Shown: positions 1 to 5,376, counted from the stretch's first letter. The stretch is 7,244 nt of DNA from Eggerthellaceae bacterium (GCA_017459485.1 JAFUCW010000489.1:1-7244); one strand, 5' to 3'. Numbers and translations: made by a program. The notes: generated from the letters alone by a model not told the origin.

Positions 1-31
1 AACCTGTGCCCGCGGTGGCCTGACCTGCGAG

Positions 32-46
32 TGCGGCAAAGCCGCA
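32..46. other. Short perfect hairpin upstream of murA
   Basis: TGCGGC (32-37) and GCCGCA (41-46) form a 6-bp stem with an AAA loop, followed by a moderately pyrimidine-rich stretch with TTTT at 65-68. It could be the remnant of a terminator of a gene lying to the left: frame 3 has a stop at 21-23, just before it. There is no proper T-tract directly after the stem, so the terminator reading is weak. Nothing else identifiable lies in the first 150 bases. Confidence 0.25.
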
Positions 47-158
47 TCGCTTCTTGCCTTCGCCTTTTCGACTTGGTCGACTCTTTCTGTCCCATGCTTT
101 CCAAGCGTTGGCGCTTGAGAGATGCTATGCAAATACGGCCATGGCTCACCCATTCTTC

Positions 159-164
159 TATAAT
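159..164 (+). promoter_or_regulatory. Candidate -10 box of the murA promoter
   Basis: A consensus TATAAT lies 43 nt upstream of the chosen murA start, in a local AT-rich patch within otherwise GC-rich DNA. No good -35 hexamer is present at 16-18 bp: the bases at 136-141 are CGGCCA. A TTGAGA at 115-120 is too far away at 38 bp. The call therefore rests on the -10 box and its position only. Confidence 0.35.
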
Positions 165-206
165 GAAGAGTTGAGGAAAGAACGAAAGAAGCAAGGTGGG
201 TATGAC

Positions 207-1493
207 GTGGCGCAAGAAGAAGTAATCATAGCGCGTGAAACAGCGAATCTGTCTGGCATGGTGCGTGTATCGGGGGCGAAGAACTCTGCGCTCAAGCTGA
301 TTGCTGCAGCAATTCTGGGGCAAGGCAAAAGCACATTGCGCAACATTCCGGCTATTTCCGACATCGACATCATGTGCGAAGTGCTCGAGCGCCTGGGCGC
401 AACGGTGGAGCGCGGAGAGCATGAACTAATTATCGACACAGCACCCGTGGAGAGCTTTGAAACCCCCTACGAGTTGGTGACCAAGATGCGCGCGAGCATT
501 TCTGTACTCGGTCCTTTAGTGGGGCGTTTCGGGCAGGCGCGCGTTGCCATGCCCGGCGGTTGCCAGATTGGCGCACGCAACATCGACATGCACCTGGTGG
601 GCATGCAGGAGCTGGGCGTGGAGTTTTCGGTCGACCATGGAAACCTGGTCGCCACAACGCCGAACGGGCTCCATGCGGGCACGATTCTGCTCGATTTTCC
701 CAGTGTGGGCGCGACCGAGACCACCATGATGGCTGCCTGCGTCGCGCAGGGTACGACCACCATCGACAACGCTGCGCGCGAGCCGGAAATCGAAGACCTT
801 GCCAATATGCTCAACGCGATGGGCGCCCATATCGAAGGAGCCGGGTCTTCGACGATCGTCATCGAAGGCGTTCCTCTTGATCAGATGCATCCATGCGACC
901 ATGTCACCGTGGGCGACCGAATCGAGGCGGGCACGTTCTTGGGTGGGGGTGTTCTGCTTGGCGGGCCACTGACCGTGGAAGGAATCGACCCTTCGTATTT
1001 GCGCATGGCGCTCACCAAGCTTTCCGCCATGGGTGCCGACGTCCAGGTGGGAGACGACTTCGTCACTGTGTCCCGCACGCTGCCTCTCCAGGCAACCGAC
1101 ATTCAGACGCTGCCCCATCCGGGCTTTCCCACGGACCTCCAGGCGCAGTTCATGCTGCTTGCTGCTTTGGCAAATGGATCGTCCATTGTCACGGAAAACG
1201 TGTTCGAGAACCGCTTCATGTTCGCCGCCGAGATTTGCCGCATGGGTGCCGATGTTCTTATCGATGAGCACCATGCGGTCGTGACCGGCGTGGACCGCCT
1301 TCAGGGAGCACCGGTCGAGTCCACCGACTTGCGTGCCGGCGCAGCCCTTGTTCTTGCTGGCTTGGCAGCGGAAGGCGAGACAATCGTGCGCCATATCCAG
1401 CACATCGACCGCGGCTATGAAGACTATGTGGGCAAGCTTGTCTCTTTGGGGGCATGCGTCGAACGCGCGACAATCGATTTCGCCGCACTTTAG
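207..1493 (+). CDS. murA: UDP-N-acetylglucosamine 1-carboxyvinyltransferase (MurA)
   Basis: MurA transfers enolpyruvate from phosphoenolpyruvate to UDP-GlcNAc in the cytoplasm, the first committed step of peptidoglycan synthesis. The 428-aa product has the expected family length. Visible landmarks are the N-terminal SGAKNSALK (K25, N26, matching E. coli K22/N23), the active-site loop PGGCQIG with Cys119 (E. coli C115), FPTDLQAQF with Asp310 (E. coli D305), DLRAGAALVLAG, and HIDRGYE with Arg402 (E. coli R397). A cysteine rather than aspartate at 119 is, from family knowledge, the fosfomycin-sensitive form. The GTG start at 207 was chosen because AAGGTGGG (193-200) sits 6 nt upstream and homology begins about there. 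The frame stays open up to an ATG at 54, but those 51 codons have no MurA character. The LCP gene follows 15 nt after the stop, so the two are probably co-transcribed. Confidence 0.96.
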   Translation: MAQEEVIIARETANLSGMVRVSGAKNSALKLIAAAILGQGKSTLRNIPAISDIDIMCEVLERLGATVERGEHELIIDTAPVESFETPYELVTKMRASISVLGPLVGRFGQARVAMPGGCQIGARNIDMHLVGMQELGVEFSVDHGNLVATTPNGLHAGTILLDFPSVGATETTMMAACVAQGTTTIDNAAREPEIEDLANMLNAMGAHIEGAGSSTIVIEGVPLDQMHPCDHVTVGDRIEAGTFLGGGVLLGGPLTVEGIDPSYLRMALTKLSAMGADVQVGDDFVTVSRTLPLQATDIQTLPHPGFPTDLQAQFMLLAALANGSSIVTENVFENRFMFAAEICRMGADVLIDEHHAVVTGVDRLQGAPVESTDLRAGAALVLAGLAAEGETIVRHIQHIDRGYEDYVGKLVSLGACVERATIDFAAL

Positions 1494-1508
1494 GTCAAGC
1501 GACGTTCC

Positions 1509-2987
1509 ATGGCGCGGCGGATTCGCACATCATCTTCTCGGCGGTCCCGGGAAATCGAGCAGAGCACGATTGGCTCGCATGTGCAGCGCACGTCGCGTTC
1601 TACTTCGAGGCGCAACAGTCTGAGCCTGAGCGGAAAAAGCGCCGCAAGCCGCGCGCAGGCGGGCGAGGTCAGCCAAGTCATGCCCCGCACTTCCACGCGC
1701 GAAAGCACTTCGGCTTATTCGCATCGGCGTCATCGCCGCGGGCTTGCACTTCAGAAGGGCAAGGGGCCTTCGATGCGCGTTGTTCTGCTTGTCGTTGCGG
1801 CTATTGCCGTGGTGCTGGCAGCAGCAGCGGGCGTTTTTTGGCTGGTGTACAAAGGACAGATCGGAGCGAAGCTGTACTTGGACGACCCCTCCTTGTCCGA
1901 AGTGCTCACCGTAAGCCAAGACGAGGATTCCGACGGTTCCTACTATGTGCTGGTTGCGGGCGAGTTCAACGACCCGGCGCGCGAATACGACGGGCCACAC
2001 CTTCTTACGCTTACGCGTGTGGACCCGCAGCGCCGTCAGCTCACGTTCATCTCGCTTCCAAGCAATATTGAAATGGTCATGTCAGACGACAGCTACCATG
2101 TTCTATCCTATGCGCGCGTGCTGGGCGGAAATGCGGAGCTGGTCACCCAGGTCGAAAACCTTGCGAAAGTGGAGATTGCACATTTCGTACAGCTTGACGC
2201 CAACGGCTTCGTCGCGCTCATCGATGCGTTGGGAGGGCTCGATATCGATCTCGAGCAAGAAGCGGACGATCCCGACACCGGGCCGATCTACTTGCCGCGC
2301 GGTCCGCAGACGCTTGATGGCCAGCAGGCGCTCACGTTGGTTCGCTGCGACAACTATGCCACGCCGCTTGCCACCCGCGCAAAGGTGCAAGGTCAGGTGA
2401 TGGAGGCAATAGTAAGGGAAATGCTTGCGAAGTCCCGCGTTGACTTGACGCGCTCGCTCGATGCCGTGGCAGAAAACATTCAGACTGACATGAGCTTCGA
2501 CGACGTGTGGTCCTTGGTCGATGCGTACGGCCAGGGTTCCCAGATGACGGTGTACTCAAGCATCGTTCCTGGTCAGCTTACTATCGATCCGGATGGCGTC
2601 TACTATAGCATCTACCGCTCTGCGTTCGACAGCATGATTGAGGCGGTGGGAGAGGGGCGCAACCCCGACGAGGCGTCGGCAATCTCTGGACTGACGCCAA
2701 GCTTGGTGAAGGTGTCGGTGAAAAACGGTGCTGGCGTCCCGGGCGGCGCGTCGCAGCTAGCCGAGACGTTGACCGCGATGGGCTATCAAGTTCCCGAGAC
2801 GGGCAATGCCGACAACTACGTCTACGACGAGACGCTCGTGGTGTACAAAGACGAGCTCATGCGCCCCACAGCCGACGACATCCTTGCTGCCGTGGGCAAT
2901 GGGCGCGTGATCGACGCTGGATCGTTCTACCAGTTCGACACCGATATTTTGGTTGTTATAGGCAAAGACTGGAAGCCTACGCACTAA
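1509..2987 (+). CDS. LCP-family (LytR-CpsA-Psr) membrane protein with LytR_C domain, divergent active site
   Basis: LCP proteins are membrane-anchored phosphotransferases that attach lipid-linked wall polymers to peptidoglycan outside the cell. As called (492 aa) it has a very basic Ser/Arg-rich N-terminus (residues 1-88), one transmembrane helix (about 89-112, MRVVLLVVAAIAVVLAAAAG onward), an LCP core (about 140-305: YYVLVAG at 145, IDALGGLDIDL, LDGQQALTLVR), and a C-terminal LytR_C domain beginning near VSVKNGAGVPGG (402) and ending at the C-terminus. Several residues that are charged in typical LCP enzymes look replaced. The usual PRD is PSN (184-186), the second Arg of RxR is Asp281, and the last Arg of the RxxRQ motif is Val293, while R279, R290 and Q294 remain. 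The start is uncertain. ATG 1509 lacks a clear ribosome site, ATG 1680 has GAGG 11 nt upstream, and ATG 1773, directly at the membrane helix, has AAGGGG 6 nt upstream. I keep 1509 because a basic disordered tail is common in actinobacterial LCP proteins. Confidence 0.88.
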   Translation: MARRIRTSSSRRSREIEQSTIGSHVQRTSRSTSRRNSLSLSGKSAASRAQAGEVSQVMPRTSTRESTSAYSHRRHRRGLALQKGKGPSMRVVLLVVAAIAVVLAAAAGVFWLVYKGQIGAKLYLDDPSLSEVLTVSQDEDSDGSYYVLVAGEFNDPAREYDGPHLLTLTRVDPQRRQLTFISLPSNIEMVMSDDSYHVLSYARVLGGNAELVTQVENLAKVEIAHFVQLDANGFVALIDALGGLDIDLEQEADDPDTGPIYLPRGPQTLDGQQALTLVRCDNYATPLATRAKVQGQVMEAIVREMLAKSRVDLTRSLDAVAENIQTDMSFDDVWSLVDAYGQGSQMTVYSSIVPGQLTIDPDGVYYSIYRSAFDSMIEAVGEGRNPDEASAISGLTPSLVKVSVKNGAGVPGGASQLAETLTAMGYQVPETGNADNYVYDETLVVYKDELMRPTADDILAAVGNGRVIDAGSFYQFDTDILVVIGKDWKPTH

Positions 2988-3046
2988 ACGCTTGGCGCAT
3001 GCATACGAGCCTAGCGGGCTGGCTGGGTGCGTGGGTGTTGATGCCG

Positions 3047-3286
3047 CTATTCGGCAAGCAGAGGGCCGTGTTCCAGGAAAAAGCGGCAGAACATGCAGGA
3101 CTCTTTGACCGCTGCAGAGCGGTCGATGTTCGGGTTCATGAGCGCATCAAGAGCAGAGACGGCCTCGTAGGTAGGCCGCGTGCAATGGGTGTTCAGGCAA
3201 TCGGCCGGACACCGTTCGCCTGGCGTGTTGTGGGGGCAGCGCGACTGCCACTCTTCGTCGCAACCGCGCTGCTGCCAACAGTTCAT
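3047..3286 (-). CDS. Small cysteine-rich protein translationally coupled to the NifU-like gene
   Basis: The product is unrecognised, 79 aa, with eight cysteines: C3, C9, C17, C26, C30, C35, C64 and C67. They form a dense N-terminal cluster (CPHNTPGERCPADCLNTHC, 17-35) and a C-terminal CMFC at 64-67. There is no signal peptide or membrane segment, so it is probably cytosolic and could bind a metal or an Fe-S cluster, which is inference. Evidence that it is a real gene: its ATG (3286-3284) shares its A with the TAA stop of the upstream NifU-like gene (TAATG), the classic arrangement for translational coupling, and the Cys-rich composition is not expected of a random shadow frame. No strong ribosome site precedes it, which fits coupling. 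It ends 59 bp from the convergent LCP gene. The opposite-strand open frame at 2999-3367 has no recognisable character. A role as metal or cluster partner of the scaffold would fit but is unproven. Confidence 0.75.
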   Translation of the reverse strand: MNCWQQRGCDEEWQSRCPHNTPGERCPADCLNTHCTRPTYEAVSALDALMNPNIDRSAAVKESCMFCRFFLEHGPLLAE

Positions 3287-3516
3287 TATTGGACAGGAAC
3301 GACGCTTGTGACGCCGGGCACACGATCTTTCAGAATGCGCTCCACGCCATGGGCAAGCGTCATCTGAGACATTGGGCAGCCTTTGCAGGCCCCCTGAAGC
3401 TCGACGCTTACGACGCCGTCGTCTGCCACGTCGACCAGGGCGACGTCACCGCCGTCTGCCTGCAAGCTTGGGCGGATGAGTTCCAATACGCTAGCAACTT
3501 GCTCTTTATCAACCAT
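3286..3516 (-). CDS. NifU-like C-terminal-domain Fe-S cluster scaffold/carrier
   Basis: This is a stand-alone NifU C-terminal domain protein (Nfu-type) of 76 aa, a family that binds an Fe-S cluster between two subunits through a CxxC and passes it to target proteins. The sequence shows the family hallmarks in order: LELIRPSLQADGGDVALVDV (11-30), and GACKGCPMSQMTL with C44 and C47, followed by a short helix and the terminal PGVTSVVPV strand. The start at 3516 is favoured over an in-frame ATG eight codons upstream (3540), because GAGGAG (3528-3523) sits 6 nt before it and the family homology starts there. Those eight extra codons are themselves the ribosome-binding region. Its TAA stop overlaps the ATG of the cysteine-rich gene. 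A divergent promoter region separates it from the zinc-ribbon gene. Confidence 0.93.
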   Translation of the reverse strand: MVDKEQVASVLELIRPSLQADGGDVALVDVADDGVVSVELQGACKGCPMSQMTLAHGVERILKDRVPGVTSVVPVQ

Positions 3517-3560
3517 GGGTTTCTCCTCTATCTCCTTCATTGCTTACGGTTTGCAGCGCA

Positions 3561-3569
3561 ATTCTACCA
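3561..3569 (-). promoter_or_regulatory. Extended -10 promoter for the NifU-like operon
   Basis: Read on the minus strand, TGG-TAGAAT (3569-3561) is an extended -10 element (TGn plus a hexamer matching 5 of 6 consensus bases). It lies about 45 nt upstream of the NifU-like start codon. No convincing -35 hexamer is visible, which is acceptable for extended -10 promoters. The left half of a 6-bp dyad overlaps it. Confidence 0.45.
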
Positions 3570-3591
3570 CAGTGGATATCGTAAGCTGTGG
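3567..3591. promoter_or_regulatory. Dyad CCACAG-N13-CTGTGG between divergent promoters (candidate operator)
   Basis: CCACAG (3567-3572) and CTGTGG (3586-3591) are perfect inverted copies spaced 19 bp centre to centre, just under two helical turns. They lie between the two back-to-back -10 elements, with the left arm overlapping the minus-strand one. The left arm is also part of a smaller quasi-palindrome CCACAGTGG (3567-3575). Placement and spacing are what a dimeric regulator controlling both operons would need. No known regulator consensus is recognised. Confidence 0.3.
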
Positions 3592-3604
3592 CCGTGCTGT
3601 GTTC

Positions 3605-3613
3605 TGATAGAAT
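3605..3613 (+). promoter_or_regulatory. Extended -10 promoter for the zinc-ribbon/lgt operon
   Basis: TGA-TAGAAT (3605-3613) is an extended -10 element 17 nt before the GTG start of the zinc-ribbon gene, implying a very short leader of about 11 nt that still contains AAGGAA. The -35 region (about 3585-3590, GCTGTG) is not consensus. The hexamer is identical to the -10 of the divergent NifU-like operon. Confidence 0.45.
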
Positions 3614-3630
3614 AGCGTCAAGGAAATCAT

Positions 3631-3894
3631 GTGAGCCAGTCGCAGAGCGGTGGTACCGGCATGGGAACTGTAGTGGAATGTGCTAAGTGCGGGTCGACCG
3701 AATTTGATTTACGCGAGTTCGAATCGATGATGGTTCTTTGCGACCAGCTCGCATTGTTCGGGCTGCGCTGTTCGCGCTGCCGCTCGCATGTTTTCGCTGT
3801 GTGCGTCATCCCGCACGAATTGCAGCCCCAGATTGAAGCTGCGGCTGCCAAATTGGGCGCGGGCATGGGCAGGCAGGCCCCGGCAGACATCTAG
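3631..3894 (+). CDS. Small zinc-ribbon protein of unknown function
   Basis: An 87-aa soluble protein with two CxxC knuckles, ECAKCG (C17, C20) and RCSRC (C47, C50), separated by 26 residues. This is the layout of a rubredoxin-like zinc ribbon. Two further cysteines (C37, C58) and a short helical C-terminus rich in Ala and Gly follow. I do not recognise the specific family. The GTG at 3631 was chosen because AAGGAA (3620-3625) lies 5 nt upstream. An alternative ATG at 3661 (residue 11) would keep the whole ribbon but has a poorer ribosome site. The gene sits 34 nt upstream of lgt and probably shares its mRNA. It might bind zinc or nucleic acid, but nothing in the sequence decides this. Confidence 0.78.
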   Translation: MSQSQSGGTGMGTVVECAKCGSTEFDLREFESMMVLCDQLALFGLRCSRCRSHVFAVCVIPHELQPQIEAAAAKLGAGMGRQAPADI

Positions 3895-3917
3895 CGCAGC
3901 TGTGCGCTGCGGCGCAC
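3893..3917 (+). other. Two mutually exclusive hairpins between the zinc-ribbon gene and lgt
   Basis: AGCGCA (3893-3898) can pair with TGCGCT (3903-3908) around a GCTG loop. Alternatively GTGCGC (3902-3907) can pair with GCGCAC (3912-3917) around a TGCG loop. The segment 3902-3908 is shared, so only one form can exist at a time. The second hairpin ends 3 nt before the lgt ribosome site (AGGA, 3921-3924) and could limit ribosome access. A regulatory role is inferred from geometry only. Confidence 0.3.
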
Positions 3918-3928
3918 GGTAGGACGCG

Positions 3929-4744
3929 ATGCTCAACGACTTATACCATAACCTTGATCCTGTGGCCTTTACGCTAGGCCCCTTGAGCGTGCGCTGGTAC
4001 GGCATTGCCTATGTGCTGGGTTTTTTGTGCACGGCGGTTGTGGTATGGCGCGTGGCAAAGCGTTGGAAAATCGATGTAGGCGTAGACCAGGTAACCACGA
4101 TAATCATGTGGGCGATCATCGGCATCATCCTAGGTGCGCGCCTTGGCTACGTGCTGTTCTATGGGGCCGGATACTATTTGGAGCATCCCGAGCATATCCT
4201 TATGTTCTCCGAAGGGGGCATGAGTTTCCATGGTGGCTTGATTGTCGCCCTGCTCTCTGGACCGATCTCCGCGCGGCAAACACGTATTCCGTATGCCACA
4301 ATCGCCGATCTGTGCGCGCTGGGTGCCCCTATAGGACTGTTCTTCGGTCGGTGCGCCAACTTTGTCAACGGAGAGCTATGGGGTGCGGTGACCGATCTTC
4401 CCTGGGGTGTGGTCTTCGGTGGCGTGGCAGGCGATCTTCCGCGTCATCCCAGCCAGCTCTATGAAGCGCTGCTCGAAGGCGTGGTCATCTTCGTCGTGCT
4501 GTTCGCCCTGTCCCGCAAGGTTCCTCCGCGTCCTCGTGGCACGTTTTTGGGGCTCTTTCTTGTCATGTACGGGACGTTTCGCTTCCTGATCGAATTCGTG
4601 CGTCAGCCCGATGCGCAACTTGGCTATTTGGCGGGCGGATGGTTCACGATGGGACAGGCGCTTTCGTTGCCCTTGGTGCTTGTGGGGATTGCTGTGCTTG
4701 TTTGGGTGGCCCACACCAGATTGCCCCAAATGGGGGTTCGGTGA
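3929..4744 (+). CDS. lgt: Phosphatidylglycerol--prolipoprotein diacylglyceryl transferase (Lgt)
   Basis: Lgt moves a diacylglyceryl group from phosphatidylglycerol to the lipobox cysteine of prelipoproteins, the first step of lipoprotein maturation in the cytoplasmic membrane. The 271-aa product is of family length, with about seven hydrophobic segments. Signature stretches are all present: ARLGYVLFY, GGMSFHGG (H101, E. coli H103), the Lgt signature GRCANFVNGELWG (R141 and N144, E. coli R143/N146), RHPSQLYEALLEG, and FRFLIEFVRQPD (R225, E. coli R239). The protein ends with WFTMGQALSLPL and a last membrane helix. The ATG at 3929 is preceded by AGGA at 4-nt spacing. It lies 34 nt after the zinc-ribbon gene. 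No clear terminator was found after its stop. Confidence 0.97.
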   Translation: MLNDLYHNLDPVAFTLGPLSVRWYGIAYVLGFLCTAVVVWRVAKRWKIDVGVDQVTTIIMWAIIGIILGARLGYVLFYGAGYYLEHPEHILMFSEGGMSFHGGLIVALLSGPISARQTRIPYATIADLCALGAPIGLFFGRCANFVNGELWGAVTDLPWGVVFGGVAGDLPRHPSQLYEALLEGVVIFVVLFALSRKVPPRPRGTFLGLFLVMYGTFRFLIEFVRQPDAQLGYLAGGWFTMGQALSLPLVLVGIAVLVWVAHTRLPQMGVR

Positions 4745-4841
4745 CCGTAGCGAGCCTCTTGCGCACGTGCATGCCTCCTTCTTGTCTAAGCTGCTCGTGT
4801 GAAGTTAGAGCAAGTTGGTGTCGAAGTCACGGTGCAAGACG

Positions 4842-4847
4842 TATCAT
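4842..4847 (+). promoter_or_regulatory. Possible -10 box for dfx
   Basis: TATCAT (4842-4847) matches 5 of 6 bases of the -10 consensus in the 237-bp gap before dfx. A TTGGTG at 4815-4820 is spaced 21 bp, too wide for a canonical promoter, and no better -35 is seen. If used, the leader would be about 125 nt and would include the hairpins and palindrome described separately. Confidence 0.25.
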
Positions 4848-4876
4848 AGGTGCATACTAGAGGTAAGCGCGCACAA

Positions 4877-4940
4877 CGCTTGCTCGTGCGTATTCTAAGC
4901 GGGAGAGCGCAAGCGAAAAACGCTTGCCACAGTTGTTTTG
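4877..4940 (+). promoter_or_regulatory. dfx leader with alternative hairpins (attenuator-like)
   Basis: GCAAGCG (4909-4915) can pair with CGCTTGC at 4921-4927 (7 bp, AAAAA loop) or with the identical CGCTTGC at 4877-4883 (7 bp, 25-nt loop). The two CGCTTGC copies belong to a 9-bp direct repeat AACGCTTGC (4875-4883, 4919-4927). The tight hairpin is followed 5 nt later by TTGTTTT (4933-4939), giving a weak terminator-like outline. The arrangement resembles a terminator/antiterminator choice before a stress gene, but the U-run is short and offset. Confidence 0.35.
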
Positions 4941-4946
4941 TCAGAT

Positions 4947-4962
4947 GGAGGATGCATCCTCC
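4947..4962. promoter_or_regulatory. Perfect 16-bp palindrome upstream of dfx (candidate operator)
   Basis: GGAGGATGCATCCTCC is exactly self-complementary (8-bp arms, no spacer) and ends 7 nt before the dfx Shine-Dalgarno AAGGAG (4970-4975). As DNA it could bind a symmetric dimeric repressor. As RNA it could fold into GGAGG/CCUCC around AUGCAU. It lies inside the transcribed leader if the candidate promoter is right. The regulator is unknown. Confidence 0.4.
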
Positions 4963-4981
4963 GAAAGAGAAGGAGATACTC

Positions 4982-5359
4982 ATGCTGAAGTTTTTCAAGT
5001 GCCTGCATTGCGGCAATGTGGTAGTCAAGGTCTACGACAAAGGCGTGCCGGTTATGTGCTGCGGTGAAAAGATGGTCGAGCTGGAAGCCAACAGCGAAGA
5101 CGCCGCCACCGAAAAACACGTTCCCGTCGTGACCATTGACGGCAATGCCGTGAACGTGGTGGTGGGTGAGGTTGAGCACCCCATGACCGAAGAGCACCTG
5201 ATCACTATGATCGTGCTGGAGACCAAGAAGGGATTCCAGGTCGCGCAGCTTACCGCCGAAGACGCTCCGAAGGCAAGCTTCGCCGTTGCCGACGGCGACG
5301 AAGCGGTGGCGGTTTACGAATACTGCAACCTTCATGGTTTGTGGGGGGCCAAGCTGTAG
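4982..5359 (+). CDS. dfx: Desulfoferrodoxin, class I (2Fe) superoxide reductase
   Basis: Dfx reduces superoxide to hydrogen peroxide without releasing oxygen and is typical of anaerobes; it is cytosolic and takes electrons from rubredoxin-like donors. The 125-aa protein has an N-terminal desulforedoxin domain binding Fe(SCys)4 through C7, C10, C26 and C27 (KCLHCG and VMCCGEKM, with the same C-x2-C-x15-CC spacing as Desulfovibrio Dfx). The second domain carries the catalytic His4Cys iron site: EKHVP (E44, K45, H46), VEHPMTEEH (H66, H72) and YCNLHGLW (C115, H118). All ligands are present. The ATG at 4982 is preceded by AAGGAG with 6-nt spacing; in-frame ATGs at 4850 and 4952 lack good ribosome sites. 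The stop codon sits in the loop of a 16-bp hairpin. A long structured leader precedes the gene. Confidence 0.97.
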   Translation: MLKFFKCLHCGNVVVKVYDKGVPVMCCGEKMVELEANSEDAATEKHVPVVTIDGNAVNVVVGEVEHPMTEEHLITMIVLETKKGFQVAQLTAEDAPKASFAVADGDEAVAVYEYCNLHGLWGAKL

Positions 5360-5376
5360 GCTTGGCACCCACAAAC
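5337..5376 (+). other. Hairpin enclosing the dfx stop codon
   Basis: GTTTGTGGG (5337-5345) pairs with CCCACAAAC (5368-5376), and GCCAAGC (5348-5354) pairs with GCTTGGC (5360-5366). Between the two stems is a 2x1 internal loop. The 5-nt loop TGTAG contains the dfx TAG. The left arm is made of the last dfx codons (after the catalytic His118). It could act as a terminator or 3'-end protector, but no T-tract follows, so a classical intrinsic terminator is not supported. Confidence 0.5.

Noticed and set aside
1..23. Possible end of a preceding gene (frame 3 stop at 21-23)
   Set aside because: Only six codons are visible; no product can be recognised.
54..206. Upstream in-frame extension of murA from ATG 54
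   Set aside because: The 51 extra residues have no MurA homology, the extension would span the TATAAT box, and the GTG at 207 has a well-placed ribosome site and gives the family length.
516..1403. 295-codon open frame opposite murA
   Set aside because: It is an antisense shadow of a clearly conserved gene, with His/Arg-rich composition and no recognisable domain.
1454..2071. 205-codon plus-strand frame overlapping murA and the LCP gene
   Set aside because: It overlaps two supported genes in another frame and shows low-complexity composition.
2988..3046. Terminator between the convergent LCP and Cys-rich genes
   Set aside because: Only a weak 4-bp stem (AGCC/GGCT near 3009-3020) and no T-tract on either strand.
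2999..3367. 122-codon plus-strand frame opposite the NifU-like operon
   Set aside because: It runs antisense to the NifU-like gene and the coupled Cys-rich gene and lacks domains and a good ribosome site.
3517..3540. Eight-codon longer NifU-like start at 3540
   Set aside because: Those codons are the ribosome-binding region of the better start at 3516 and are outside the family homology.
4745..4900. tRNA or known riboswitch between lgt and dfx
   Set aside because: No T-loop GGTTCGAATCC-like block or cloverleaf arms, and no riboswitch core I recognise.
4850..4981. Dfx starting at ATG 4850 or 4952
   Set aside because: The desulforedoxin domain starts at 4982, where a strong AAGGAG is correctly spaced; the upstream stretch is structured leader.
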